Shown here in pieces: positions 9,060 to 19,676 of a DNA stretch of 64,000 nt. Within the stretch, counting starts at the first letter, position 1. Each line of letters begins with the position of its first letter. Both the position numbers and the translations under genes were made by a program. This DNA is from Alopecurus myosuroides (lineage: Eukaryota > Streptophyta > Magnoliopsida > Poales > Poaceae), in assembly GCA_028641055.1 (NCBI GenBank), contig CM054058.1:237501551-237565550 (forward strand), in the 5' to 3' direction. The notes under the pieces were generated by a model that saw only the letters and a program-made list of their open reading frames with translations, was not told where the DNA came from and made no database searches.

Positions 9060-10604
9060 TCACACCTCAGCCGGCGACCCCTCGACGGGGACGGTGTGCC
9101 TTGACTGGCTACCCGACGCCGACTTCCGGCCGCCCTCGCGCACGCTGTTCTCCGCGAAACGCGTTGTGGAGGCGTTGTAGCCTTTCTGCCTTTCCTGCTC
9201 GGTCCATTCCTGGTTGTAGTACTCCTCCGCTGTTGCCCCCGGGCGCGGCCCGACGAACATGCCACCCCACTGCGGGAAGTAGATGAGCGTGAGGGGCAGC
9301 GTGCAGGCGATGATCATGAGCCCCATGTACATGATCCCCGTCTCCGTCTTGTACTTGGTGCCGCGGAAGAATATGACCTGTGTGAGCACGGCGCCCACGT
9401 TTCCGCCGCCGCCGGTCATGCCGGAAATGAGCCCGAGGGACCTCCGGGACACGAATGGCACGATGCCGAAGGTGAGCCCGCAAGCCGCCTGCACGAAGAA
9501 GGAGAATAGTATCATGACGACGACGGAGGCGCCGAAGGAGTAGTCGACGACGCCCAGCACGACGCACAGGACTCCGCCGATGGTCTGCACGATCCACAGC
9601 CCCCACAGCCTGCCGCGCATGCCGAACCGGTCGGAGAGCCAGTCGGACATGAGCCCGCCACCGGGACGGGAGATGATGTTGGCCATCCCGAAGCTGGCGG
9701 CGATAAGCCCGGCGGTGTGGAGGTTGACGTCGAAGCGGTCGTAGAAGTACTGCGCCACGATGTTGTCGACGGCGAGCTCGACGCCGAAGGAGTAGCCGTA
9801 GGTGAGCGCCAGGATCCAGGCGCGGTAGTTGCTGACCGCGTGGCGGAGCACGTTGGTGAAGCTGTCCTTGTGCATCCCCCCGGACTTGTGCAGCTTACGG
9901 TAGTTGCCGTCGGGCATGTCCTGCCCGAACGCCAGCACGGCGATGGCCGAGAAGGTCTGCATGACGCCCGGGATGAAGAAGGCGACGCGCCACGCGATGA
10001 ACGGCGTGCTCCCCATCTTGCGGACGGCCTCGAAGACCAGTGGCATGAGTAGCTGCACGGCGCCCCCGCCGAGGTTCCCCCAGCCGCCGGCGACGCCGTT
10101 GGCCAGGCCCACCTTGGGCGGCGAGAACATGGAGCTCATCCAGAACTGCGTGGACACGAAGGAGGCGAGCGAGAAGCCCGTGAAGAAGCGCACGAGCAGG
10201 AACGAGGACGGCGAGTTGATGATGGCGGAGCAGTAGACCGCCGGGGTGGTGAGCAGTATGATGGCCGCGGACGCCAGGCGGGGCCCGGCCAGGTCGCAGG
10301 CCGTGCCCATCGCGAGACGCGCGAAGACGGCGCCCGACACGGACGCGATCCCGGCGTTGCCGATGTCCTTGCCCGTGAGGCCGAGCGTGTCGCGGATGAG
10401 CGGCAGCAGCGGCGGCGCGGCGAAGGTGGAGACGAAGCAGCAGAAGAAGGAGAACCAGGAGAGGTGGAAGGCGCTCATGTGCGGCCTCGCGAAGGAGAAG
10501 AGCCAGAACTCGGTGGCCTGGTTGTCGGAGTCCACGGGGATCTTGAACTTGGGCTTGGACGCCGGCTCCAGCTCCATCGCCGCCGGCCTTGACACCCCCG
10601 CCAT
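9060..10604 (-). CDS. NRT2.5: high-affinity nitrate transporter, NRT2.5 / OsNRT2.3 type
   Basis: An intact 514-residue protein of the NNP nitrate/nitrite porter branch of the major facilitator superfamily. These plasma-membrane proton-coupled carriers usually work with a NAR2/NRT3 partner. Visible features: hydrophilic N-terminus, about 12 hydrophobic segments, the motif RLAMGTACDLAGPR at residues 96-109 with the conserved TM2 arginine, the nitrate signature AGGWGNLGGG around 172-181, a second glycine-rich GGGGNVGA motif near 398, and a hydrophilic C-terminal tail. It closely matches what I remember of rice OsNRT2.3 and wheat NRT2.5. Start chosen at 10604; a second ATG at 10577 would give 505 residues. 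The frame stays open upstream to 11042, but that runs through the TATA box and is not coding. High GC, no intron, no defect seen. The only convincing host gene here. Confidence 0.93.
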   Translation of the reverse strand: MAGVSRPAAMELEPASKPKFKIPVDSDNQATEFWLFSFARPHMSAFHLSWFSFFCCFVSTFAAPPLLPLIRDTLGLTGKDIGNAGIASVSGAVFARLAMGTACDLAGPRLASAAIILLTTPAVYCSAIINSPSSFLLVRFFTGFSLASFVSTQFWMSSMFSPPKVGLANGVAGGWGNLGGGAVQLLMPLVFEAVRKMGSTPFIAWRVAFFIPGVMQTFSAIAVLAFGQDMPDGNYRKLHKSGGMHKDSFTNVLRHAVSNYRAWILALTYGYSFGVELAVDNIVAQYFYDRFDVNLHTAGLIAASFGMANIISRPGGGLMSDWLSDRFGMRGRLWGLWIVQTIGGVLCVVLGVVDYSFGASVVVMILFSFFVQAACGLTFGIVPFVSRRSLGLISGMTGGGGNVGAVLTQVIFFRGTKYKTETGIMYMGLMIIACTLPLTLIYFPQWGGMFVGPRPGATAEEYYNQEWTEQERQKGYNASTTRFAENSVREGGRKSASGSQSRHTVPVEGSPAEV

Positions 10605-10710
10605 CTCACTAGCTGCCTTTGCTGCTTTGCTAGAGATGTGTCGGGAACTCGGTGTGTAATGGACTACGTGCCGGTGCTGGTGTGCAATGCAATGTCGTAC
10701 CGTGCCGTGC

Positions 10711-10717
10711 TTATATA
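10711..10717 (-). promoter_or_regulatory. TATA box of the NRT2.5-like gene
   Basis: On the minus strand the sequence reads GCGCTATATAAGCACGG, 107 bp upstream of the chosen ATG. It predicts transcription starting near 10680 and a leader of about 75 nt. This supports a start at 10604 rather than any codon further upstream. Confidence 0.7.
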
Positions 10718-11664
10718 GCGCAGCTTGCAGGAAGCGGCGCTCGATCGGCGGCTCCGGGCGCAGCGCGCGGCGTGTCGCGCGAAACGATTGGGAGCGGCGA
10801 GAGGGCAGAGAGGGCGCGAATAAAGATTTAGCTGCTGATCTTACGGTGTCAGTGGAAGGCCGGCAGCCGCTAGCTGCGAGGCTGATACGGGGTTTTGTTG
10901 GTGATCGAGCTGGTCGTCTGTCGCTGTAAGGTTGAGGAAGATCCGAAGATGGTAACCTCTGACTTTGGAGGCCACTTGAGTTCCTCGGGTAGTGGAGCTG
11001 CGTCAGCAACCCCGGAACCCGTCTCCCTTCATTCCTCGGCACCTACGAAATATCATTGCCGAATTTCGGTGTCGGCTCTCAGGAAACGCAAAGGACACAC
11101 CGGAACGCAACGACATTAGCCTAGCAAGCATATACACCATACATTTGAATCGTGGTGTTGATGCCTTCCTCCATGGTTGGTTAACAAGTTCAAGGTGACA
11201 CAGCTTGCTTCAATCTTTGCAGAATTAGAGTGAAAGCTTCAAACAGTGGTATTGGTGCTGCCGCTGTTTTCGCTGCATACAACTCGCGTCACCGGATGAA
11301 CAAATCAGGGTATTTAAATGAATGACCAAAACCAACGATGCATTTGAAAAGATCACCAGGGGCCTACCACAGCTAATGTTACAATTGAAAAGATCATGGT
11401 GCGGCCTATCACAACTGAGTCTAAGACTGCAGCAAAACGACACCAGTATTCGGCAGGAAAATATATATATCGTTTTCGGGGAAATGATATCCTCGGAATG
11501 TTTGGAGATCCGATCCGTTACTAGGTTGGAAGCTGCGCCTATAGTTGCACCAAAGGACAAACCGCTACGAGACATTCAGCCGGTTTCGGATTTACATACA
11601 ACTCAGTCCGTATACGTACATGCAACAAGACAAAAATATGACGAAGATCGGTAACCAATGGCCC
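10718..11664. other. upstream region of NRT2.5-like gene
   Basis: GC-rich up to about 11100, then ordinary sequence. It should contain the promoter; I could not identify specific nitrogen-response elements by eye. No gene supported. Confidence 0.4.
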
Positions 11665-11760
11665 TGACATATGTGCGGCGCATGACAAGCATATAACGCC
11701 GCATTCATGCATATCCGATATACTGACCAACTTGTTGTCTCGAGTATGTCGTAAGCTAAC
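11665..11760 (+). repeat. copy 1 of a duplicated segment flanking LINE fragments
   Basis: Reads TGACATATGTGC...CATGACAAGCATATAACGCC...CTCGAGTATG. A near copy lies at 12671-12800 with an extra stretch of about 38 bp in the middle. The two copies bracket the LINE remains at 11780-12674. Confidence 0.6.
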
Positions 11761-11779
11761 AACAGATGTGAACTACTCT

Positions 11780-12410
11780 TGTGCATCCGCCTACAAGGCC
11801 CAATTTGCTCGGACTATTCGATCATGCACCCCCATCGTTTGGGCTCTCCCGAAGCACAAACTTTTCTTCTGCCTTATCATTCAAAACAGGGTGTGAACAC
11901 GAATCATCTCGAGCGTCGTCGGTGGCCAAACGGCCGAATTCGTCATCTTTGTCGATGCCACGACGAGACGGCTAGCCACATCCTTTTCAGTGCCGCTATT
12001 CCGCCATCCGTATTTGGAACATGATTAGAGATTGACTACACATTTACGATCTCGACACCTCCTCTTGGGCAAGACACGACACGTTGGAGGATTGATGGTC
12101 TTCCATTGTGCTCTCTCATGGGGGTCGCTGGAAGGCTATGACCTCTCTTTTCATGCTCGTGGCGTGGGAGCTTTGGATCAAGCGCACCACTAGGATCTTT
12201 AAGAACATTAGCACGATGTCACATATCATCTTTGTGAAGATTAAAATGAAGCCGGAACGTGGATGATCGCCCGTGTGAAACATCTGGGTGTGTTAATCGA
12301 TCTCGGGAGAGTAGGCTTAGGACCCTTGGAGCTTTTTCCTCCGCGATTGTTAAACTTGTTACCAAAATCCTTATTTAATGAATAAAGGCAAGCCTTTTGC
12401 ATTTTTTTAC
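11780..12410 (+). pseudogene. LINE 3' end fragment (zinc-binding region and 3' UTR)
   Basis: Translated in pieces, the sequence shows the LINE reverse-transcriptase zinc-binding pattern (LCRCHDETASHILF), then a tryptophan-rich C-terminal segment (GRWKAMTSLFMLVAWELWIK, TRIFKNIS) typical of plant L1-type ORF2. It ends with an AATGAATAAAGGCAAGCC tail typical of grass LINE 3' ends. Stops and a frameshift break the frame. Confidence 0.65.
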
Positions 12411-12507
12411 TTCCAAAAATAAGCGACGAGTATTATTTCTTGCGTGGAAGCGGATAAATATGACGTATGCAATGCAAAAGATAGCTTCTTTACACAAAAA
12501 ATAAAAA

Positions 12508-12674
12508 TAATAAAATTTAGACCTATTTCACTTCAAAATTGTTGTGTCAAGTTGGGCTCTAAATGCCTATCCAACAGGCTGCAGCCCTTATCCCGGCTAT
12601 TATTAGTCAGGACCAGACAAGTTTCCTTAAGGGGAGATCAGTTATCTACGTCGTCGATATTGTTCAATCTTGAC
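12508..12674 (+). pseudogene. LINE reverse transcriptase fragment
   Basis: Encodes FRPISLQNCCVKLGSKCLSN, the conserved LINE RT motif 2 region, then after a frameshift SQDQTSFLKGRSV, the motif 3 region. Only about 55 codons remain. It is a separate fragment from the 3' piece upstream, because the order within an ORF2 would be reversed. Confidence 0.7.
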
Positions 12675-12800
12675 ATATATGTGCATGACAAGCATAGAAC
12701 GCCGCATTCATGCATATCCAATATATTGACCAACTTGCCATCTACCCATCACGGGGTGCAGTATTGTGATGTCAGTTGTCTCGAGTATATAAGCGGTGGG
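12671..12800 (+). repeat. copy 2 of the duplicated segment
   Basis: Matches 11665-11760 with scattered substitutions and a roughly 38-bp extra segment (ATCTACCCATCACGGGGTGC...) before TTGTCTCGAGTAT. A neighbouring GGGTATTATTTCTTGTGTAGAAG (12797) also echoes 12428-12450. Confidence 0.6.
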
Positions 12801-13084
12801 TATTATTTCTTGTGTAGAAGTTGAGGAATATGACTTCTATATATAATGTACGAGGTAGCATTTTTTAATAGTTTTAAGGCAGTCGTTCCTGCCATCCGAT
12901 TAGATAGAAAAGAAGTTTATATACATAGTATCAAACTGAAGAGAAAAAACTTGGATGGAAACCGGAGAACAGGCTGTCCGCAACAGCCCTCTACGCGATG
13001 TCTCTGGGGTCCCTAGAGTGGGGAAAAGATCTCTGCGCTATCTCTTCCCTAACGAGACGGGCCACCGCTAATGGCTACAAAGCC

Positions 13085-13581
13085 GAATTCCTAAAAACTC
13101 TTCTATTTCACTCTTTCCAGCAGCCCCACAAAGAATAAATGAATGCTCCGCTCACTTCTCTTCTCTTTTCTTTTGGAACCCTACGGATCACATCATCCAA
13201 CCAAGTGTTGAGAGAGTGGCCCGTAGGAGGGTCGGCAAAGCCAATCGAGCCATTCCATTCAAAGATCTTCTCCCTAACCTCCATAGATAAACTGCACTCG
13301 AGCATCAGATGCTGCACCGTCTCTGGATGAATTCTGCAAAGCTTGCAAATGGGGTCGTGCTGCCATCCCCGAAGCGCCAAGTTATCCGATGTTAAGATCT
13401 TTCCATGTAGCACCATCCACACGAAGAAGCGACATTTTGGTTCTGTGTTTGCTTTCCAAATTTTGTTGGTCTTGAAAGGTGAGCATGCACCCTGAAACTT
13501 GCAACTGTAAGATGTGAATGTAGTGTAGGCGCCCGATGTCGTCCATATCCATGTGATATCATCTGGTCGGGGCAGCAGCGT
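13085..13581 (-). pseudogene. LINE ORF2 C-terminal part (antisense), left half of a split element
   Basis: On the minus strand it encodes TWIWTTSGAYTTF, then KCRFFVWMVLHGKILTSDNL, the zinc-binding CKLCRIHPETVQHLMLEC, and a C-terminus ending at 13108. This is the zf-RVT domain at the end of a plant LINE ORF2. Copia family B was inserted at 13581/13582. The missing upstream part resumes at 38464, and the frame reads through without a break when one copy of the target site is kept. Confidence 0.85.
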
Positions 13582-14970
13582 TGAAAGATCATCTTCCGTT
13601 TTGATAATTGATGACAACATAACTAAAGGACTAATCTTTATTTTGAGCATATGCAGGGTTTGTTTTACACTTCAATATGCCCAATACTCCCAATAATATT
13701 CTCAATGGCAGTGCAATAATTCTCCTAATGAAAAGAGCTCGAAAAGACAAGATTGGGAAGCAGCTTTTACAGGCTGCGGAGGTACCGGTGAAACCACCGG
13801 TAGCTCCGCCCCTGGTGTTTCTCAGCACAACCCCGGGTGGAGGGATCCGGTGGTGGTACCGGTGGTACCTCCGCCAAAACCCCCTTGGGTGGCTCACGTC
13901 GGAGCCTACAACGGAGGCCACTGGTGGCACCAACGAGCGGAACCTCCGGTGTTCCCACCGGTACCTCCACCCATCCAACTGGGCTACAACGTGTGGGTTA
14001 CCATCGGTGGAGCTACCCGTGGAGGTTCCGCCAAAACCTCGTTCGGGTGCTACACATCGGAGGCTAGGGCGGAAACCACCGGTAGTACCGGTGAGCGGTA
14101 CCTCCACCAGAACCACCAGTACCTCTGGGATAGAAGATCTAGCTGAGAAGAAAAGGAGACACGCGGGCTCCAGATGTGAAGACCACCGGTAGCACCGGTG
14201 GAAACACCGGTACCTCCGGTGCAGCGTGGGATTGCCCAATGGCCAGATTTGGGGAAGGGGTATTTCAAACCCTTCCCCTACCTCTTAAATGCTCAGCTTC
14301 TCACACTCTCTCTTAGCCATTAATGCAAACTTCAACCTCCTAGATCTCCCTCTCCAACCACCCAATCACTCCATAACTTTGTGGAGAGCTAGAGGAGACC
14401 TAGATCCGTGATTCCACCAAAGGAATTGCAAATCCATCCACCACATCCTAGTAGATCTAGAATCCTACTTGAGGCTTAGAAACCATAGTGGATATCGTGC
14501 TTGTAGCTTCCACCTTGATGCAAAGAAGCTTCAGATTGTTTGAGAGCCTCCATCCATCTTGTGGAGTGTCCTCAGCCTCGTGTAAAGGTTTGGCCAACGC
14601 TTTCAAGTCGACCTCATAGTGGAAACGAGACTCTCCCTCACTGGAGAAGCTCAAGGAGAATAAGGTGTGCACATCTGTGCTATTGAGGAGCGCCTAGGTG
14701 GCTCCCCACCTCTCCAACGTAGACGTACTTCTCTTTGAGAAAGAACTAGGGAAACATATCCTTGTCTCCTTGTTTTCACTTGTGGTTTATCTTGTTACCT
14801 TTCGTTTTACTTCCGCTGTGTATCATATCTTGTATCACATAGGTTTCTCACCTAGATGCACATCTAGAGAACCTTGTATTACTTGTTTAGCCCAAACTAA
14901 AAAGGAAAAGAATAAAAATTGGTAGTCAATATATTCACCCCCGCCTCTAGTTGACCATAGTGCACTTTCA
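13582..14970 (+). mobile_element. 5' LTR of Copia family B
   Basis: 1,389 bp with matching ends TGAAAG...CTTTCA. Very similar to the 3' LTR (37064-38458, 1,395 bp), with visible substitutions (3 in the first 47 bp). The TATA region at 14260 (TATTTCAAA) looks mutated compared with TATTTAAA in the 3' LTR. Confidence 0.9.
13785..14225 (+). repeat. palindromic ACCGGT-type array in 5' LTR B
   Basis: Many near-palindromes built on ACCGGT / GGTACCGG / GGTGGTACC. The element CCGGTGAAACCACCGG at 13785-13800 forms a stem with about 14 paired bases (GCGGAGGTACCGGT against ACCGGTAGCTCCGC). The array sits upstream of the TATA region. Confidence 0.8.
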
Positions 14971-14972
14971 AT

Positions 14973-14984
14973 TGGTATCAGAGC
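14973..14984 (+). promoter_or_regulatory. primer binding site, initiator tRNA-Met
   Basis: TGGTATCAGAGC two bases after the 5' LTR end; the standard Copia minus-strand primer site. Confidence 0.9.
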
Positions 14985-15021
14985 CTCGGCTCTTACTAAG
15001 GGCTTAACCGCCTAAGAGTAT

Positions 15022-16520
15022 AATGATCAATGAAAATGAGCCCGACGCTTCTAATGCGGAAATCGCAAAAATGACCGCACTATAACTAACCTACAAGAAA
15101 CGGTTGGAACTATCCAAGCCGAATTGTCCAAAGTTAGCTCTAGTGTTGGCTTGGAGGTTTCTAGCATAAAGAAGACGTTGGAGGCCATGATGGAGAAAAC
15201 CAAGGAGTCCGAGGAGCCTCCCTCCGTCGCCGATGATGTTAGCTCAGATGATGATTCCATTCCGGACATTACCGAAATGGAAGCTAACATTGCTTTAGCC
15301 AAGGCGAAAGCCAAGGCAAAAGACGATAAAAAGGCTAAGAACGGTGGGAGTTCCGAAGGCTCCCAAGTCTCAAATGGCTAATGGTTCGGGATCTAACTCA
15401 AGAGTTCCACCACCTGCCAATTATGACTCTATTCATCCCATTGCTACTATGCCACACATTCTAAATGTTGGACTTCCTCCCATGCTTACCAATAATGAAT
15501 TTTCTTCTTGGAAGTTTGATATGGAGTCTCATATTTCCTGCTCTTGCACCGCCTTGTGGAGAAGTGTTCTCCATGGATTCCATCCCATGATGCAAGCAAC
15601 TTGACTCCAAGAGAGGATATTGAATTTCAACTCAACAAGACCACTCTTGTTACTATTCAAAAGGCTCTCCCAAGAGAACATCTTGAACACATCCGTGGTA
15701 TCAAGACCGCAAAGGAGGCTTGGGATAAACTTGACACCTTGTTCCAAGGAAATGCTAGCATCCAATCCTCCAAGTATGATGTGGAACTTGACAAGTCCGA
15801 GAACTTCGTCATGCTTCAAGATGAAAGTCCCGAGGAGCTATATAGAAGAGTTGTCACCCTTGGCAACCAATTGAGGGACTTTGGAAAAGAGGAAATCTCC
15901 GATGACTGGATCAAGAGGAAGTTTGTCAAGGCCATAACTACTTTTGAGAAGAACCTATCCACTAGCATCCGAACAAGATCAGACTACAACTCACTCAACT
16001 CCATTGGTGTTCTTAGTGATTTCATAGCCATATCCCCATCTCACAAGAGTGCGGATGATGCTCTCGCTCGCTCAAGAGGAATTGAGAAGTCACCCAACCC
16101 CGCCTTGAAGTCTAAGGCGATTGCTCGAATAGAAGAAGTTGATGAGGATGATGAGGATGAAGAGGACTATGAAGACACATACAAGGGTGCTCACAAGTGT
16201 ATTTCTCTTGCCATGTACGGCTATTGGAAGAGATGGGAGGCTCATAAGGCCAGTGCTCCTAGACCTTCAAAAAACAAGGTCTACAAGAAGAAGGGGGAGC
16301 AACCAAGGACATGCTACAATTGTGAAGTGCAAATCACTTCGTCAAAGAGTGTCCTTTTGAGCCAAGAGAAGAGAATGAAGGCAAGCTTGTTCGCAAGGAC
16401 AAGAACAAAGCTCCACAAAACAAGAATCTTGCTAGAAGAGTCCGAAGGGCTCTATATGTTCAAGAAGGGACCACATTGGAAACATACTACTCCGGAGATG
16501 AAGGAGAAGATGAAGTCGTA
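15022..16520 (+). pseudogene. Copia gag, family B
   Basis: Open frames in sequence encode the gag core: FSSWKFDMESHI near 15500, KTAKEAWDKLDTLFQGNASI at about 15700-15760 (UBN2/retrotran_gag type), an acidic stretch at 16135-16185, and a CYNC...H...C zinc knuckle near 16312-16350. The reading frame changes at about 15375, 15540 and again inside the zinc knuckle (one base missing), and further stops follow 16521. The likely start is the ATG at 15022. Gag packages element RNA; this copy cannot make it intact. Confidence 0.75.
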
Positions 16521-16785
16521 GGTGTGCCCATGTCGCCATAGCTACGTCTTCATCTTCATCGGTCTCTCTATTAGAATCCCCCAATGAGAAGGCATTGATC
16601 CGACCTACGTGTCTCATGGCAAAAGCCACCGCGGTAATATATCCACCTCCAAGCCTATTGCTACTAGTTCTCCCTCATTATTGGATTGTGTTGAAAACAT
16701 TGTTGATGATGACGAGGAGGCCAAGAATCTAGGCTCTTGGTTATCTAGTCTTGAAGGTGAAACCAAATAAAAGGTAAAGGCCCTT

Positions 16786-17640
16786 TTGAGGCAACTTGAT
16801 GAGGCTAACTCTCTTATAGATGAGAAGGAAGAGATCATCCTGACTTTGGAGAGTTATGGTGGTGGCCATGAGAACAATGACAAGGAGCTTGTAGAATCTC
16901 TTGAGAAAGAGAGATCCATGAGAGCCTCTCTTGAAGAGAGACTATCTAGTCTAGAAGAGACATACGCTACTAGTGTTTCCAAACTTAGGAAGGATAATGA
17001 AAAATATCTTGCTCTACTTAAAACCTTTGAAGAAGAAGAGTTAAATCTAGGAATGGCTCATGAGAAACTTTTTGAGCGTCATGAAAAACTAGAAAAGGAG
17101 TTCACGTCTCTTAAAGAAATTCATGACAAACTCACCACGTCTCGGAATAAGCTTCTAGCTCAACAATCTAATAAGCAAGTGATACCTCCCTCTAATAGCA
17201 TTATTATCATGCCTACCTCTTGTACTACTACTAACATTGTAGGAAGAGAGAAAATTCTCAATGATGCCATAAGCTCTCAAGGATCTAAGAAAGGGAAGGA
17301 AGGGCTTGACTTTGTTGCCAAGTCAAAGAAGAAAACCAAGAATGTCACCTCTTCCCCTTGTAATGTTGTCTTTGTGAAAGAGGGAGAGGTGACCAAGGAG
17401 AAGGAGACCAACGCTGTTGTGGGTGTTGATACCTCTAGGGGGAGCATCACTTACAATGACTTTGCCAGAAAATATAACCCCTCTTATGTGCTCATGAAAT
17501 CTAGAGATGGTCATGTTTATGCTAAAAACGTTGGTACTTCTTATGGCGACGATTATCATTGGACTATTTGGGTTCCTAAGACCCTTGTTACTAACAAAAG
17601 AGGACCCATTGAAGGATGGGTACCTAAATCAAGAAATTGA
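16786..17640 (+). CDS. coiled-coil region downstream of gag, Copia family B
   Basis: An open frame of 284 residues. The first 130 are rich in Glu, Leu and Lys with heptad-like spacing, predicting a long coiled coil (residues about 1-125), followed by a Lys/Ser-rich linker. The end (ITYNDFARKYNPSYVLMKSR and following) leads into the protease. Long gag extensions with coiled coils are typical of SIRE/Maximus polyproteins. It is part of a gag-pol polyprotein, not a separate gene, and is cut off from gag by stops between 16521 and 16786. Confidence 0.6.
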   Translation: MRQLDEANSLIDEKEEIILTLESYGGGHENNDKELVESLEKERSMRASLEERLSSLEETYATSVSKLRKDNEKYLALLKTFEEEELNLGMAHEKLFERHEKLEKEFTSLKEIHDKLTTSRNKLLAQQSNKQVIPPSNSIIIMPTSCTTTNIVGREKILNDAISSQGSKKGKEGLDFVAKSKKKTKNVTSSPCNVVFVKEGEVTKEKETNAVVGVDTSRGSITYNDFARKYNPSYVLMKSRDGHVYAKNVGTSYGDDYHWTIWVPKTLVTNKRGPIEGWVPKSRN

Positions 17641-18264
17641 TCTCTTGTAGGGAAGTGATTCCGGGTCGGGTAGATGGACGGTGGATAGTGGTGCATCCTA
17701 ACATATGACCGGAAGCAATGACGCAATGAGTAATCTTGAACCTCCATCACCTCATCTCAATTGCGTCACTATTGGTGACAATTCCGAACTTAAGGTATTG
17801 GGACGAGGCAAGGTGGTTATCTCAAATGATTTATCAATTGAGAATGTTCTCCTTGTTGAGTCCCTTGGTTATAACTTGATGTCCGTTCTCCAACTTGAAA
17901 ATTGTGGTTTTACCTCTTTCTTTAATAAAGAGAATGTGATTGTCACTTGGGAAACAACTCTTAAAGTAGACTTTGTTGGGTTTGTCGAGAACGACATGTA
18001 TGTAGTGGACTTCTCTAAAGGAGACACATGTGCCGCGACATGCCTAATGGCTAAAGTTGATGTGGGTTGGCTTTGGCACCGCCGGTTAGCTCACACAACA
18101 TGAGGATGTTGCATGACCTTCAAAGTGGCAATCATGTTCTAGGACTAACCAAGACTAAGTTTGCTAAAGATCGTGTGTGTAGCTCTTGCGCCTTTGGGAA
18201 GCAACATGATAACTCCACCCAACCAAGACCACTATCTCCACCACAAGAATTCTCGAGCTCATTC
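17641..18264 (+). pseudogene. Copia protease and start of integrase, family B
   Basis: Encodes WTVDSGAS (aspartic protease active site) near 17677-17700, with a TAA just after it where a sense codon is expected. Then follow the protease body and the GAG-pre-integrase zinc motif: LWHRRLAH near 18070-18096, then VCSSCAFGKQ near 18174-18205 after a frameshift. The sequence is cut at 18264 by insertion of the Tat gypsy; the integrase resumes at 31293. Confidence 0.8.
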
Positions 18265-18759
18265 TGTCGAATATGCATCTCAACAAGTCCCTCGGATGAA
18301 CCGATAGGGTTTCGAGTAGGAGAACGAGTAAGTGCTGGTGACAATCGTCGGCTAACAGGGGGCAAGATTTACCCAGGTTCGGGGCCCTCGTAGAGGTAAA
18401 ACCCTTACTCCCGCTTCTGTCGATCTGTATTAATCGTGATAGATCGGTTACAGTGGGGGTGCTCAAGTCGAGAGTAGATCTCAGTCTCAAGGTTTAGGTG
18501 ATGCGGTATTGCTTGGTCCCCCTCCCGGTGGTTCTCCTGGCCTTATATAGGCGGTCAGGTCTCAAACCGTCCCCCCAGGGGGGGTTACAAACCCTAACCT
18601 AAAGTCGGTTACAAGTTTCCTTTCTTAACCCACAAGGTTTGGCGTGTGGGCCTTGAATGGGCCTTCTAGAACTGTCCACGGTATCTCCCTTGGAGCTTGG
18701 GTCTTGGGCCTTGGATCGGGTAGGCTCACCCGATAGGTCCAGGATCCATCCCTTCGTCA
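18265..18759 (-). mobile_element. 3' LTR of Tat element
   Basis: 495 bp, TGTCGAATATGC...CTTCGTCA on the plus strand. Differs from the other LTR at scattered sites (about six in the first 165 bp) and by a short C/G run-length change near 18575. The minus-strand TATA-like CTATATAAGG lies at about 18544-18553. Confidence 0.88.
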
Positions 18760-19490
18760 GTAGCCCCCCCGAGTGTTTACTCGGCTGAGAATCCGTCGGG
18801 TAGACGCTCAAAGTTCGTCTTGATTTCTTTTCGATTGATGGCTTTGATCGCTTGAAGAGGGCGTGTACCCTGTGTGCGATGCATTTCTTGTACTCGAGTA
18901 TCGTGAAATAAAGGTACCTGTGTGTTGGCTGTTTTCGCAGAAGGATGTAGCTCAGTTGCTTGGCTCTCTCGAAAGCTCAGGGCCAATTAATTGCATCTAG
19001 GGCAAAAACAGTTCTGGCCTACGCAGACTCGAGACGTCCGGCTCGAATTCGGCGAGGTGATCATTGCGACTAGGCCGTGGAGGTCTTACCGATTCGAATT
19101 TAACCTATAGGGGTACCCGGCGCGTCCTCTAGGATTTTTCTTCGTGTTGTTGACACGGAATTTTACCGGAGGACGCAGCTTGAGTGCGATTCCAGGCCCT
19201 CAGGAGAGATCTTTTGGGTCTTACCTTCGTATCCAGAAAAATACGGCATCGGATGTTCCTATTCGGCTGAACGATCTAGGGTAAAGATGTGTATACATCG
19301 TGTGTTAGAGTGGCAGAGACAGCTCACTCGCGAATATTGTCCCAAAAATTTTCGAGTAAAGAATTTCTCCTTGTTGTTTTTACACATAAGGATTTTTGCA
19401 TTTGTGTTTTCCTGTCCATACGAGAGAATCTTCGTGTCCGGAAGCCTTGTTGTGCCTATATGAAAGAAATTTCGTGTCAAGGGATTTTAT

Positions 19491-19676
19491 GCGAAAGAGT
19501 TTTCGCGTCTTGATATGTCCATACGATAGAAATTTTGTGCTATGGAGTTTATGCGAAAGAGTTTTCGCGTCTTGATATGTCCATACGAAATAAATTTCGT
19601 GCTATGGAGTTTATGTGAAAGAGTTTTCGCGTCTTGATATGTCTACACGAAAGAAATTTCGTGCCAAGGATCCTAC
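19491..19676. repeat. three 62-bp tandem repeats with hairpins
   Basis: Units at 19491-19552, 19553-19614 and 19615-19676. Each contains CGAAAGAGTTTTCG and ACGAAAGAAATTTCGT, which can fold back. A partial unit precedes them at about 19459. They lie between the 3' LTR and the promoter of the antisense gene. Confidence 0.8.

Noticed and set aside
9717..10659. Long plus-strand ORFs opposite the nitrate transporter (111, 110 and 137 codons)
   Set aside because: GC-rich shadow frames of a real minus-strand gene, with low-complexity composition and no recognisable domain.
10605..11042. In-frame upstream extension of the nitrate transporter to a 660-residue protein
   Set aside because: It runs through the TATA box and leader. 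Known NRT2 proteins are about 500-530 residues and the match begins at the ATG near 10604.
13677..14192. 171-codon ORF in the 5' LTR of Copia B (and its twin at 37235-37630)
   Set aside because: Pro/Gly/Thr-rich translation of the palindromic GGT/ACC array in an LTR; several overlapping frames on both strands are equally open.
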